NCBI GenBank assembly: GCA_003021105.1
Contig: PXRG01000006.1
Span: 62,001-126,000 of the forward strand
Reading direction: 5' to 3'
From: Halobacteriales archaeon QS_1_68_17
GTDB taxonomy: Archaea > Halobacteriota > Halobacteria > Halobacteriales > Haloarculaceae
Length of the DNA stretch: 64,000 nt
A program made the position numbers and the translations under genes. The notes beneath the pieces were generated by a model. It worked only from the letters and a program-made list of their open reading frames with translations, did no database searches and was not told where the DNA came from. Below, in pieces: positions 16,187 to 24,765 of the stretch; the first letter of the stretch is position 1; every line of letters begins with the position of its first letter.

Positions 16187-18355
16187 GTGGCCGACGGCGG
16201 CCTGACGCGGCGGCGGGCGCTCGCGCTGCTGGGGGGCGCGGGCGTCGTCGGCGCGGGCGCGGTGTTCGGACCCGGACTGCTCGAATCCGGGGAGGACGCA
16301 CCGACGACGGGCACGGACGACGGACTGGCCCGGGACCTGGCCGTACGGTTCGCGCCGACGCTGTACTTCGACGCCCGCGAGCGGTGGTTCCCGACCGACC
16401 CCCGTCCCTACACGAGCGAGCGCGACGGCGAGACGGTCGTCGACGGCTTCGACGCCTTCGACGGCTACACGCGCCGGTTCGCGGAGGGCGACGGCCCGCC
16501 CGCGCCGACGGTGTTCCACCGCGTCCGGCGGTACGAGGATTCCCCGCTGGCCGCCGTGCAGTTCTGGCTCTACTCGGCGTTCGACCAGTTCACGACGAAC
16601 TTCCACTGGCACGACTGGGAGGTGATCCACGCGTTCGTCGACGCAGACGAACCGCAACTGTTCGTCGCCAGTTCCCACTCGCGGCGCGTGCCGAACAACG
16701 AGTTCCTCGATCCCGATCCGGGGGTGCGCCCGCGTGTCCTCTCGGAACTGGGCTCGCACTCCAGTGCGCTGTCGGTAAACGACAGCCCGGACCGGTTCCA
16801 GCGGTTCCCGGCCGGGGACGCCATCGCGGACATCACGAACAGCGCGCTGGAGGTGCCCGACGCCGGCGACCTGCCGGCGGCCTACGGCCTGCCGCGCGAC
16901 GAGGGGTTCCGGCTCCCGTACGTCGTGCCGGAACTCGACGGCGCGCCGCTCTACGAACACGAGCGGCTCCCAGCCGTCGAGCGCTCGTCGCTGGTCCCGC
17001 CCGAACTCACGGTCCACTCGTTCGACGCTCTCTCCTCGCCCCCGGCCGATCTGCCGGCACGGGACACCGGGCTCGTCCTCGGGCACGCGGCCGAGGGCGA
17101 CGCCGACTCGACGTACGACCTGGTGTCGATGGCCGAGATCGACGACATCGAGGCCTTCACGGGGCCGCAACTGAGCTTCGAGTTCGCCGTCCCCGCGTTC
17201 GGCGAGGACCTGATCGCCGACCACATCACGACGACGGGCACGCCGTGGTCGCAATCGCGGTACGACAATCCCGCGGCGGACATTTCCGACCCGGTCCACC
17301 GGCGGGCACTCGCCGACCGGTACGACGCCATCGGCGAGCCGGCCCCGGTCAACCGCCTCGTCGCGGCCGTCCGGCAGCCGTTCGAGAGCGACGAGGCTCC
17401 GGACGGCGAGGGACTGACCGTCGGGGAGCCGACGGTCGAGGCGGTCTGTCTCGTCGAGAGCGATCCGACCGCGGTCCCGACGTTCGCCGGCCGGGTCGTG
17501 GTCGACGGCCTCCCGCCAGGCGACCACCGGCTGACGGTCAACGGTGCCGGCCTGGCCCCCCACAGCGAGCGCGTCGCCGTGACGGCAGATTCGACGCCGG
17601 ACCTGGCAGGCGTCGGGGGCGCGGTCGCCCTGCCCGCGGCCGGCGACGCGGTCAAACTCCAGGTCGATCCCGGAGACGGCGGTGACAGCGGGGCCGACCT
17701 GACCGACCTGGCCGTCGAGGACGACTTCGCGGGGCGGCTCTACGACGCCCCGCTCGACGGGCCGGACGCCGTTTACGTCCACCGCGGCGGCGCGTACACC
17801 ACCGAGGTCAGAGACGCCGACGACGAGGTCGGGGCGGTGCGCGTCAACCCCGCCGGCAGGGAACCCGTCACCGTCGACCGCCCCCGGACCGGCAAGGCGT
17901 CGCTGGCCTCGTTCCTGGCGACTCTCTCCGCGGAGACCCGCGAGGAGGTCCGCGCGGCCGCAGACCTCGAGACGGCCACCCCCGAGACGACCGAGGCCCC
18001 CGGGACGTCCGACTCCCTCGGAGCGGGGAAGGGTCGTGGCGCGGACGGCGACCGGGAGCCCACCGCCGGCACCGACCGCGGCGGTCGTCCGGAGACGCCG
18101 GGCCTCCGCGGCCTCCTCCAGTCGCTCGACGCGGTCGTCGCGGCCGCCGGCCGGGCCGTCGAGCAGGCGGAGGCCGGCAACGGGCAGGGGGCCGACGAGC
18201 GGCTCCGGGCCGTCGCCGACCGCCTCGACCGGACGGCCCGGCGGCTCGACGAGTCCCGGCGCGACCTGCCCGAACCGGTGGCCAACGCCGTCGACCGACG
18301 GCTTGACCAGGCCGGCCGGCGCGTCGAGCAGGCCCTCGCGGCCGACAAACTGTAG
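16187..18355 (+). CDS. Tat-exported large protein of unknown function, 722 aa
   Basis: The start is GTG. The Tat signal is LTRRRALALLGGAGVVGAGAVFG (residues 6-28). A globular part follows starting LAVRFAPTLYFDARERWFPTD and containing FHWHDWEVIHAFVD; this looks remotely like Vps62-type or DUF946-type proteins, but I am not sure. After about residue 570 comes a Gly/Thr/Glu linker, then a ~120-residue helical tail rich in Arg/Asp/Ala (LRAVADRLDRTARRLDESRRD...), a probable coiled coil. It is secreted in folded form. Neighbouring genes are also Tat-secreted proteins. Confidence 0.75.
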   Translation: MADGGLTRRRALALLGGAGVVGAGAVFGPGLLESGEDAPTTGTDDGLARDLAVRFAPTLYFDARERWFPTDPRPYTSERDGETVVDGFDAFDGYTRRFAEGDGPPAPTVFHRVRRYEDSPLAAVQFWLYSAFDQFTTNFHWHDWEVIHAFVDADEPQLFVASSHSRRVPNNEFLDPDPGVRPRVLSELGSHSSALSVNDSPDRFQRFPAGDAIADITNSALEVPDAGDLPAAYGLPRDEGFRLPYVVPELDGAPLYEHERLPAVERSSLVPPELTVHSFDALSSPPADLPARDTGLVLGHAAEGDADSTYDLVSMAEIDDIEAFTGPQLSFEFAVPAFGEDLIADHITTTGTPWSQSRYDNPAADISDPVHRRALADRYDAIGEPAPVNRLVAAVRQPFESDEAPDGEGLTVGEPTVEAVCLVESDPTAVPTFAGRVVVDGLPPGDHRLTVNGAGLAPHSERVAVTADSTPDLAGVGGAVALPAAGDAVKLQVDPGDGGDSGADLTDLAVEDDFAGRLYDAPLDGPDAVYVHRGGAYTTEVRDADDEVGAVRVNPAGREPVTVDRPRTGKASLASFLATLSAETREEVRAAADLETATPETTEAPGTSDSLGAGKGRGADGDREPTAGTDRGGRPETPGLRGLLQSLDAVVAAAGRAVEQAEAGNGQGADERLRAVADRLDRTARRLDESRRDLPEPVANAVDRRLDQAGRRVEQALAADKL

Positions 18356-18409
18356 CTGTGCGGTCCCGGGCTCCGGTCGTGGCGGCCCGCGCGGGAGTGG
18401 GCACGCGCT

Positions 18410-18464
18410 GGCGCGAACCCCGAAGAGATCCTGCGGGCGCGAACCCCGAACAGTGATACTGTCG
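18410..18464. promoter_or_regulatory. 15-bp direct repeat and short palindrome upstream of PQQ-repeat lipoprotein
   Basis: GGCGCGAACCCCGAA occurs at 18410-18424 and 18436-18450. It is followed by the imperfect palindrome CAGTGATACTG (18451-18461), 20 bases before the ATG of the next gene. TGATACTGTCG (18454-18464) matches the end of the repeat at 13404-13417. A regulatory role is only a guess. Confidence 0.35.
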
Positions 18465-18483
18465 CGCCCGCGTTGACGGGGTA

Positions 18484-19740
18484 ATGGATCACTCCAGGCG
18501 CGGGTTTCTCCGGGTGGCGGGTCTCGGGGCGGCCGCCGGCTTCGGCGGCTGTACGGGCCGGCCGGGCGACATCGCGGGCCGGGAGAGCGGCGGCGACGTC
18601 GGGGAGTCGCCGGCGACGACCGCCAGCACGCAGTTCCGGGGTGGGCTCCGCCGCCGGGGCGTCTATCCCCAGGCGACCGTCCCGGCGTCGGTGACCGTCG
18701 ACTGGACGGTTCCGGACGTGAACACGGGCGAGCACACCGCGGCGAAAGCCAGCCCGGTCCGCGCGCCCGGCGGCGACGTCGTCGTGCCGGGGGATACGGG
18801 CCAGGTCCGGCGGGTCACGCCCGACGGCGAGGTCCGCTGGGTCGCGGACACCGACCACTCGACGCGGGGCATCCACGGGACGCCCGCGATTGCCAACGGC
18901 GCGGTGTACGTAGGTGCGTACGACGGCGCGCTGTACGCTTTCGACATAGAGAGCGGGGAGCGACGGTGGCGGGCGGATCTCGCCGACGCCATCGGGTCCA
19001 GCCCCGCCTACCACGACGGGACGGTCTACATCGCCGTCGAGTACTACGACCCCAGCGGCGCGATGTACGGCGTCGACGCGGGCACCGGCGAGGTGGTCTG
19101 GGACGACCAGCGGCCGACGGACCACCCGCACTCGACCTGCGCCGTCGACCGCGCGGCCGGGCGGCTGGTCGTGGGAGCCAACGACGGGACGCTGTACGCC
19201 TGGCGCTACCCCGACCGCTCGTTCGCCTGGACCTTCGACACCGGCCGGGCGATCAAGGGACCGGTGGCCACCTACGACGGGAGCGCCTTCTTCGGCTCGT
19301 GGGACGGCAACGTCTACCGGGTCGCGCTGGACGACGGGAGCAAAGAGTGGGCGTTCGAGACAGACGGCCTCGTGATGTCCGGGCCGTCGGTCGAACCGTC
19401 CACCGGGCGGGTCTACGTCGGCAGCCACGACTCGTATCTCTACGCCCTCGACGCCGCGACCGGGGAACGGCAGTGGTCGTTCGACACCGGCGGCACGGTC
19501 CTCGGCTGTCCGACGGTCACCCGGGACCACGTCCTCGTCGGGTCCTACGACCGCCACCTCTACGCGCTGGACAAGGAGACCGGGGCCGGCGTCTGGAACG
19601 TCTCGGCGGACGGCTGGGTGACCTCGACGCCGCTCGTGACCGACGACGCCGTCTACTTCACCGCGCGCGCCTCGGAGGCGTACCTCGAGGACGGCGACGG
19701 CCCGACGGGCCCCCTCTACCGGCTCGTCCCGGACGGGTGA
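18484..19740 (+). CDS. PQQ-type beta-propeller lipoprotein, Tat-secreted, 418 aa
   Basis: The N-terminus has the twin-arginine motif SRRGFLRVAG and a lipobox ending GFGGC, so it is exported and probably lipid-anchored. The body has repeated propeller blades with motifs such as VYVGAYDGALYAFDIESGERRW, LYALDAATGERQW and LYALDKETGAGVW, the PQQ/BamB-like repeat. Such proteins are scaffolds or quinoprotein-like; the residues for PQQ binding cannot be confirmed. Its stop is separated by only 10 bases from the stop of the convergent lipoprotein gene. Confidence 0.88.
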   Translation: MDHSRRGFLRVAGLGAAAGFGGCTGRPGDIAGRESGGDVGESPATTASTQFRGGLRRRGVYPQATVPASVTVDWTVPDVNTGEHTAAKASPVRAPGGDVVVPGDTGQVRRVTPDGEVRWVADTDHSTRGIHGTPAIANGAVYVGAYDGALYAFDIESGERRWRADLADAIGSSPAYHDGTVYIAVEYYDPSGAMYGVDAGTGEVVWDDQRPTDHPHSTCAVDRAAGRLVVGANDGTLYAWRYPDRSFAWTFDTGRAIKGPVATYDGSAFFGSWDGNVYRVALDDGSKEWAFETDGLVMSGPSVEPSTGRVYVGSHDSYLYALDAATGERQWSFDTGGTVLGCPTVTRDHVLVGSYDRHLYALDKETGAGVWNVSADGWVTSTPLVTDDAVYFTARASEAYLEDGDGPTGPLYRLVPDG

Positions 19741-19753
19741 GCCGACAGTATCA
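19740..19753. repeat. Solo copy of the 13404-13417 repeat end between two convergent stops
   Basis: AGCCGACAGTATCA is identical to the right terminal repeat of the 84-bp element. It includes the last base of the upstream TGA and the TCA that is the minus-strand stop. The whole 10-base intergenic gap is therefore part of this motif. Confidence 0.6.
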
Positions 19754-20371
19754 ACACCGGTCTATCTCCCGGCGCTCGGGCCCCTGTCTGACGGCCCTCG
19801 TCGCGCCGTCGGGCAGCGAGACGACCATCGCCTGGCCGCCGTACCCGTGCGTCTGGTCGTGGCCGCGGACGACGACGCAGGACGCGTCCTCCGGTATTTC
19901 GAACGTGTCCGAGCGGGTGAACTCGCGGGTGCCGTGGGCGTGCATCAGTTCCCGCCGGCCGACCCGCGTCCCGTCGAGCCGTTCGACCTGCCACCAGTTC
20001 GCGTACCCCTCCTCGCCGTCGTCGTCGTGGTACAGCGTCACCGCGAAGTCGTAGGTCGACCCGCTCCGTTCGACCGCGACGCCCGTGACGTTCGCCTCCC
20101 GTAGATCCAGCGACCCCGCAGTCGTTGCCGTCCCGGTCGCGGTCCCCGTCCTCGTCCCGGTCGTCCCTTCCGGCCCTTCAGATCCTGCTGTTCCTGTCGT
20201 CTCGCCGCCGGCACTCGTCGTCTCCGTCCTACCGGTCGGCGTCGCGGCCACTCCCGTGGTCGCCGTCGCGGCGTCGTCGCTCCCGTCGTTCCCGCCAGTA
20301 CAGCCCGCGAGCGCGCCGGCGACGGCGAACCCGGCGGCGGCGATGACCCGTCGTCGACTGCGAGGTGTCAC
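19751..20371 (-). CDS. Secreted lipoprotein, Thr/Gly-rich linker plus beta domain, 206 aa
   Basis: The N-terminus, MTPRSRRRVIAAAGFAVAGALAGC, has arginine pairs and a lipobox (ALAGC), so it is Tat- or Sec-exported and lipid-anchored. A Thr/Gly-rich low-complexity spacer (about residues 26-90) is followed by a ~115-residue domain: VTGVAVERSGSTYDFAVTLYH, YANWWQVERLDG, LMHAHGTREFTRSDTF and VVVRGHDQTHGYGGQAM. Several His residues are present, but no metal motif is certain. Family unknown to me. Confidence 0.75.
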   Translation of the reverse strand: MTPRSRRRVIAAAGFAVAGALAGCTGGNDGSDDAATATTGVAATPTGRTETTSAGGETTGTAGSEGPEGTTGTRTGTATGTATTAGSLDLREANVTGVAVERSGSTYDFAVTLYHDDDGEEGYANWWQVERLDGTRVGRRELMHAHGTREFTRSDTFEIPEDASCVVVRGHDQTHGYGGQAMVVSLPDGATRAVRQGPERREIDRC

Positions 20372-20523
20372 GGCCCGCTATTCGGCGCTTCCCGGGAAAA
20401 GTGACGCGCCGGGGTGTTCGCCGGTCACACGTCCGCGTCCCGCAACCGCTGTCCGCCCCGTATATCGCGCCGGACAGGTGGTCGCTCCGGCGGCCATTCT
20501 CCGGCGGTGGCGACTCGACTGTC

Positions 20524-20745
20524 TCATCTCCTGTTCTCGTCGAGCCTGTCCCGTTCGAGTCTGTCCCTGCGTTCCTCGTACTCCTCGTCGGACAGTTCCC
20601 CGCGGGCGTACGCCAGCCGCAACTCCTCGAGTGCTCGGTCGCGTGGTTCGCCGTCGAGACCGCGATACAGCGCGGACCCGACGCCGGCGACGACGAGGAC
20701 CAGCAGTAGCATCGACCCGAACCCCCACAGCGGCGAGGTGCCCAT
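20524..20745 (-). CDS. SHOCT-domain membrane protein, 73 aa
   Basis: One N-terminal transmembrane helix (MLLLVLVVAGVGSALY) is followed by the short SHOCT motif ALEELRLAYARGELSDEEYEERR. SHOCT modules are oligomerisation or membrane-tether motifs. The gene follows a 42-aa membrane micro-protein gene with a 12-base gap, suggesting an operon. Function unknown. Confidence 0.85.
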   Translation of the reverse strand: MGTSPLWGFGSMLLLVLVVAGVGSALYRGLDGEPRDRALEELRLAYARGELSDEEYEERRDRLERDRLDENRR

Positions 20746-20757
20746 CCCGGGATCGCC

Positions 20758-20886
20758 TCACCACCATCCCATCATGCCCGTCATCGGCAGCAGCAACAGG
20801 ACGAGGACCACCGGCGCGAGCACCAGCAGAGCGACCACGATCAGGACGACCCGCAATAGCGTCCCGGTGGTCTCTCCCGTAGACAT
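20758..20886 (-). CDS. Single-helix membrane micro-protein, 42 aa
   Basis: The ATG at 20886 (MSTGETTGTLLRVV) opens a 42-residue protein that is almost one long hydrophobic helix (VVLIVVALLVLAPVVLVLLL) ending PMTGMMGWW. It lies directly upstream of the SHOCT gene (12-base gap) in the same direction. An Ala/Leu/Val-only composition with a clean ATG and stop supports a real small membrane protein. Confidence 0.6.
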   Translation of the reverse strand: MSTGETTGTLLRVVLIVVALLVLAPVVLVLLLLPMTGMMGWW

Positions 20887-21025
20887 GGTTTTCTACTCGC
20901 AGTACGACGCAAAATCGCATAAAGCCGATTCCCCACCCCGCGGGTGTCTCCCGGCCGGCGTGCGACGGCCGTGGACACGTCCCCGTACCGGCGTACCGAC
21001 GACGTGGCGCGAGTCGTCTGAACCC

Positions 21026-21736
21026 ATGACCCGAGAGCCATCGTCCCGATCACGGCAGCAGTTCCGGCCCGCACAGCAGCGCTTGCAACCGCCCGCCGTC
21101 CCGACGGGGTCCCAGCAGGGGGCCCCGGCGGCCCGGGGCGATCCACAGCAGGGTGCGCCCGGCCCGCGGGTCCTGGCGGTCGAGGACGGCCGCGATTACG
21201 TGCACGTCCGCTTCCGGGACCCCGACGCGTTCGAGACGATCCGCACGCCAGACTGGGCGGCCCGCGCGGCACGGGACGTCGCGCCCGGTGCCGAGGTCCG
21301 CACCGGACGGCTCCGCGGGCGCGACGAATGGCGGACGGAGAGCGTATTGATCCCGAAACCGGTCGACCCGAACGCTGCCGTCGCACGTGCCCGGCGGATC
21401 GTCGAGAAAATCGGGGAGGAGACTTTTCGGCGGGGGGGCCGGTCGCCGGTTCCACTGTGCGGCGGGCCAGCCGCGGGCTCTCAGCGACGCATTCGAGCCC
21501 GATCACCTGTCCCGCCCGCGCGGGAACCGTCGAGAGTGTCTCAGCGGCGCATTCGGCCCCGGTCGCCGGTTCCCGCGGTCATCGCGCTGGCGAGTGCACC
21601 CCGCACCACGACGTCGTCACCGAGCGTCGTGAGTTGCACGTCGGGGATGTTCGCCATCACGAGGTCGTCTAGCCGGTCGCGGATCGGATCGAGCACCAGG
21701 TCGGGGTTGTTCAGCGCGACGGCCCCGCCGACGTAG
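21026..21736 (+). CDS. Conserved haloarchaeal protein with abnormal C-terminal extension, 236 aa frame
   Basis: From ATG 21026, residues about 50-130 (LAVEDGRDYVHVRFRDPDAF...TPDWAARAARDV...ARRIVEKIGEE) look like a conserved small haloarchaeal protein that should end near 21420. The frame has no stop there. It runs on through low-complexity Arg/Pro sequence and 196 bases into the 3' end of the convergent ROK gene. A Gln/Pro-rich segment precedes the core. The natural stop was probably lost within the degenerate 60-bp repeats that begin at about 21421. Function unknown. Confidence 0.55.
   Translation: MTREPSSRSRQQFRPAQQRLQPPAVPTGSQQGAPAARGDPQQGAPGPRVLAVEDGRDYVHVRFRDPDAFETIRTPDWAARAARDVAPGAEVRTGRLRGRDEWRTESVLIPKPVDPNAAVARARRIVEKIGEETFRRGGRSPVPLCGGPAAGSQRRIRARSPVPPAREPSRVSQRRIRPRSPVPAVIALASAPRTTTSSPSVVSCTSGMFAITRSSSRSRIGSSTRSGLFSATAPPT
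21421..21600. repeat. Degenerate 60-bp tandem repeat covering the ROK gene 3' end
   Basis: Blocks beginning at 21421, 21481 and 21541 align with a 60-base period. TCAGCGRCGCATTCG opens the second and third, and GGTCGCCGGTTCC is at 21441-21453 and 21561-21573. The third block is the true 3' end of the ROK gene (stop TCA at 21541); the others look like decayed copies of it. Confidence 0.6.
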
Positions 21737-22536
21737 ACGACGAGCGGCGCGTAGGCGTGGACGACGTTGGCGACGCCTATCGCGTTCCAGTGGGCCACCT
21801 GGTCGATCACGAAGTCGGCGAAGGTGTCGTCGCCGGCGTGGGCGAACACGTCGGCCGCCGAGAAGTCGGGGTCCGCGACGGGGAGGGCGGTCTCGACGGG
21901 GTCCTCGGTGTGGAGGAACTCGGCGTACCGCGGGATGTTGTTGCCCGAACAGTAGGCCTCCCAGTGGCCGTCCTTGCCACAGCCACAGGTCATCAACCCC
22001 TCGGGGTCGAGGGTCATGTGACCGACTTCGCCGGCGTTGCCGTCCCACCCCGAGAGGACGTGACCGTCGACGGCGACGCCCGCGCCGATCCCGCTGGAGA
22101 TGGTGAGATAGACCATGTCGTCGGGGTTGCGGTCCGCGTAGAACCGCTCGCCGATGACGCCGGCGTTGGTGTCGTTGTGGAGGTACACCCGGTCGGAGTC
22201 GACCAGGTTCGAGACCGGCCCCGTCAGCGGAATCCGGTCGATGGTGTCGGGCAGGTTCGCCGGGTTGCTGACGACGCCGGCCGCCAGGTCAAGCGGGCCG
22301 ATCGAGCCGATCCCGACCGCCCGGAGGTCGGTCGGGTCGACGCCCCTATCCTCGCAGGCCGCCCGGAGCGCGGAGAGCACCGCCTCCGTGATTGCGATGC
22401 CGGCCGGCCCGCGGGGCGTGGGCCGCTCGTCCGAGCCGACGATGTCGCCGTCCGCGTCGGCGACGACCGCCCTGATGTTCGTCGCCCCGAGGTCGACCCC
22501 GGCGTACCCCGCGGGCGAGTGACGTTCCGGCTGCAT
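21541..22536 (-). CDS. ROK family sugar kinase (glucokinase-like), 331 aa
   Basis: The N-terminal ATP-binding motif is GVDLGATNIRAVVAD. The ROK zinc/substrate signature lies at EVGHMTLDPEGLMTCGCGKDGHWEAYCSG, with the His and Cys cluster typical of ROK kinases. TISSGIGAGVAVDG and YVGGAVALNNPDL are further family motifs. It most likely phosphorylates glucose or a related hexose using ATP. The ATG overlaps the stop of the upstream gene by one base (TGATG), so translation is coupled. It lies divergent from a TrmB regulator and a sugar ABC transporter, which supports a role in sugar uptake. Confidence 0.88.
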   Translation of the reverse strand: MQPERHSPAGYAGVDLGATNIRAVVADADGDIVGSDERPTPRGPAGIAITEAVLSALRAACEDRGVDPTDLRAVGIGSIGPLDLAAGVVSNPANLPDTIDRIPLTGPVSNLVDSDRVYLHNDTNAGVIGERFYADRNPDDMVYLTISSGIGAGVAVDGHVLSGWDGNAGEVGHMTLDPEGLMTCGCGKDGHWEAYCSGNNIPRYAEFLHTEDPVETALPVADPDFSAADVFAHAGDDTFADFVIDQVAHWNAIGVANVVHAYAPLVVYVGGAVALNNPDLVLDPIRDRLDDLVMANIPDVQLTTLGDDVVVRGALASAMTAGTGDRGRMRR

Positions 22537-23339
22537 CAGAACCTGACGAGCCTGGCGTCGCAGGCCGTGCAGACGAGTACGTCGTCGGGCGTGTCCGTCG
22601 GGTCGGTGTAGCCGCCACAGCAGGAGGCCGTCGTCGACTCCTCCAGGGGGCGCTCGCAGGCCGGACAGGTCTCCAGGAACGCCCGGAGCGACCCCGCGGC
22701 GGCCAGCCGCGCCGCCGGGTCGTCCAGCCACCCCTCCAGCGACCGGACTGCTGCCGTCTCGGCGATGGCCAGCGGCCGGGACAGCCAGGACTCGCCCTCG
22801 AACGTCCCGCTCCCGTCCGAGAGCACGATCCACTCGCCGCCGTCGCGGACCGTCCGGGCGTCCGCCGCGTCGGCCACCGACAGGACCGCGTCCGCCAGCG
22901 CGTCGGCGTCGCGTTCCCTGAGCGTCGCCATCTCGGCGTGCCATTCCTCCTCGAACCCGCCGTCGAGCACGACCTGTTCGCCCTCGACGCCGACCACGCC
23001 GGCCGCGACCAGCGTCTCCAGCACTTCCTCGCCGGTCTCGACGGTCGCCCCGAGCGAGTCGCCGCTTCCCGGCCCCCGGTCGTGATCCGGGCCGATCGAG
23101 ACCGGGAGTGGATCGACGATCCGCGGCGCGAACCGCGGCGTGTACGGGACGAGGTAGCCCCGGAGCGCGATGACCGCCGCACCGACGACTGCCAGCGCGG
23201 CCGCACCCAGCGGCCACCCGCCGAGCGCGACCGCGGCGACCGCCGCCGCGAGTACAGCGCCGTTCACGAGCGTACAGGCCCAGCACCGCCGGTCGCCGGT
23301 GTACTCCGGCCGCCTGACGGCGTCGACCACGCGTTCCAT
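22536..23339 (-). CDS. Membrane protein with C-terminal zinc ribbon, 267 aa, translationally coupled to ROK kinase
   Basis: Two N-terminal hydrophobic helices (LVNGAVLAAAVAAVALGGWPLGAAALAVVGAAVIAL) follow CWAC. A middle alpha/beta region follows. The C-terminus has CPACERPLEE...CCGGYTDPTDTPDDVLVCTACDARL, a CxxC/CC/CxxC zinc ribbon. The ATG at 23339 (MERVVDAVRRPEY) is preferred to a more upstream in-frame start. The stop overlaps the ROK start, so the two are one operon. Function unknown. Confidence 0.7.
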   Translation of the reverse strand: MERVVDAVRRPEYTGDRRCWACTLVNGAVLAAAVAAVALGGWPLGAAALAVVGAAVIALRGYLVPYTPRFAPRIVDPLPVSIGPDHDRGPGSGDSLGATVETGEEVLETLVAAGVVGVEGEQVVLDGGFEEEWHAEMATLRERDADALADAVLSVADAADARTVRDGGEWIVLSDGSGTFEGESWLSRPLAIAETAAVRSLEGWLDDPAARLAAAGSLRAFLETCPACERPLEESTTASCCGGYTDPTDTPDDVLVCTACDARLVRF

Positions 23340-23404
23340 CGTCTCACCCTCTTGCCTCCCGGTCGCTTGAAGCTTCCGTCCGCCGTGTGGGGGCTGTGAC
23401 CGTC

Positions 23405-23445
23405 CCACAGAGTTTTCACAACTGCTGTTGTAATTTGTTGTATGC
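23405..23445. promoter_or_regulatory. AT-rich promoter/operator candidate between divergent sugar genes
   Basis: TGTTGTA occurs at 23426-23432 and again at 23436-23442, exactly one helical turn apart, inside an AT-rich island in GC-rich surroundings. It lies 66-104 bases upstream of the minus-strand zinc-ribbon/ROK operon and about 190 bases before the TrmB gene. TGTTGTTAA is found (reverse strand) in the transporter promoter at about 24767-24775. Binding by the TrmB-like regulator is an inference. Confidence 0.4.
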
Positions 23446-23631
23446 TCGTGGAAGCGACCACGCAGGGAGCGGGGGTACCGGTCCCGGGCAGGTCACGGCA
23501 CCGTCGCCAGCCGGTCGGCCGGACGACCCCCTCCAGGTCACCGACCGGTAGCTCGCCGGCCAGTAGCGGACGAGACGCCCACGAAACGCCCACTGTCCGT
23601 TCCCGGCACCCGGGGGCGGTGAACTGATCGT

Positions 23632-24720
23632 ATGGACGACGAGCACCTCGCGGCCGTGCTGGAGGAGGCCGGCCTGTCCCCGTACCAGGCAGCCGTGTAC
23701 GTCGCGCTCCTGGAACTGGGTTCGGCACAGGCGACCGACCTCGCGCGCGCCGCGGAAGTCCCCGAACCGCGCATCTACGACGTGCTCCGGGACCTGGAGT
23801 CGGCGGGGTACGTCGAGACCTACCAGCAGGAGACGCTCGTCGCCCGCGCACACGAGATCGACACCGTCCTGGCCGACCTCCGGGACCGGTCGAGCCGCTT
23901 CCGCGAGGCCGCGGGTGAGATCGAGGACCGCTGGCAGCGGCCGCCGCTCGAAGACCACGAGGTGAGCGTCGTCACGCGCCTCGAAACGGTGATGGGCAGG
24001 GCCGAGCAGTTGATCGACGGGGCCGAACAGGGTATCCAGTTGTGTGCCACGCCGGGCCAGTTCTGGACACTCGCGGAGCCGCTGGCCGGCGCGACCGAGC
24101 GCGACGTCGACGTCGAACTGGTGGTGGCGACCGACGAGTCGGGAGCCGACCTGCCGGACGCGGACGCCTTCGCCGGTCGCTGTACGGAGGCACGCCACCG
24201 GGAACTCCCGTCGCCGTTTGTGGTGCTCGTCGACCGCACCTGGGCCTGTTTCGCCCCGCACCCCTCGTCGGCGACGACCTACGGGGTGATCGTCAACGAC
24301 CGGTTCCACACCTTCGTCTTCCACTGGTTTTTCCTGACGTGCCTGTGGGAAGTGTGCGACGCCGTCTACAGCGAACGCGTGGACGAGCCACCCCACACGT
24401 ACCTCGACATCCGCGAGTGCGTCCGCGACGTCGCACTCATGCTCGACGGCGACGCGACAGTCCGGGCGGTCGTCCGGGGCATCGACACGGAAACCGGCGA
24501 CCACGTGGAGGTCAGCGGCCAGGTCGTCGACATCTCCGCGGTCGGTTCCCCGGCCGATGCCGGCGACCAGACCCCCCTGTCGCAGCTCGCCGGGCCGGTC
24601 AACCTCACGCTCGACACGGGCGACGGCGAACTGGTCGTCGGGGGCTGGGGGGCCGTGACGGAGGCGATCGAGGCGACTTCGATCACCGTCGACCGGGTCG
24701 AGCGACCGGCCGAACGGTGA
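23632..24720 (+). CDS. TrmB family sugar-responsive transcriptional regulator, 362 aa
   Basis: The N-terminal winged helix is LSPYQAAVYVALLELGSAQATDLARAAEVPEPRIYDVLRDLESAGYV (residues about 15-62). A helical linker (VLADLRDRSSRFREAAGEIE) follows, and then the TrmB sugar-binding/PLD-like domain (LIDGAEQGIQLCATPGQFW...). The C-terminal beta domain has LDIRECVRDVALMLDGDA. TrmB proteins bind sugars and control transport and central carbon genes. It stands immediately upstream of, and in the same direction as, a carbohydrate ABC operon, so that operon is the likely target. Confidence 0.9.
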   Translation: MDDEHLAAVLEEAGLSPYQAAVYVALLELGSAQATDLARAAEVPEPRIYDVLRDLESAGYVETYQQETLVARAHEIDTVLADLRDRSSRFREAAGEIEDRWQRPPLEDHEVSVVTRLETVMGRAEQLIDGAEQGIQLCATPGQFWTLAEPLAGATERDVDVELVVATDESGADLPDADAFAGRCTEARHRELPSPFVVLVDRTWACFAPHPSSATTYGVIVNDRFHTFVFHWFFLTCLWEVCDAVYSERVDEPPHTYLDIRECVRDVALMLDGDATVRAVVRGIDTETGDHVEVSGQVVDISAVGSPADAGDQTPLSQLAGPVNLTLDTGDGELVVGGWGAVTEAIEATSITVDRVERPAER

Positions 24721-24765
24721 CGCCGCGCGAGGCGAGGGCGGTCCGCCGCGGTCGCTCGACGCCTC

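Noticed and set aside
15004-17685. 893-codon plus-strand frame
   Set aside because: Overlaps SDR and Tat protein genes in a different frame; Arg-rich shadow.
21541-23286. Longer start for the ROK kinase (581 codons)
   Set aside because: The upstream part is Arg/Gly shadow of the zinc-ribbon gene; the ATG at 22536 overlaps that gene's stop as expected for coupling.
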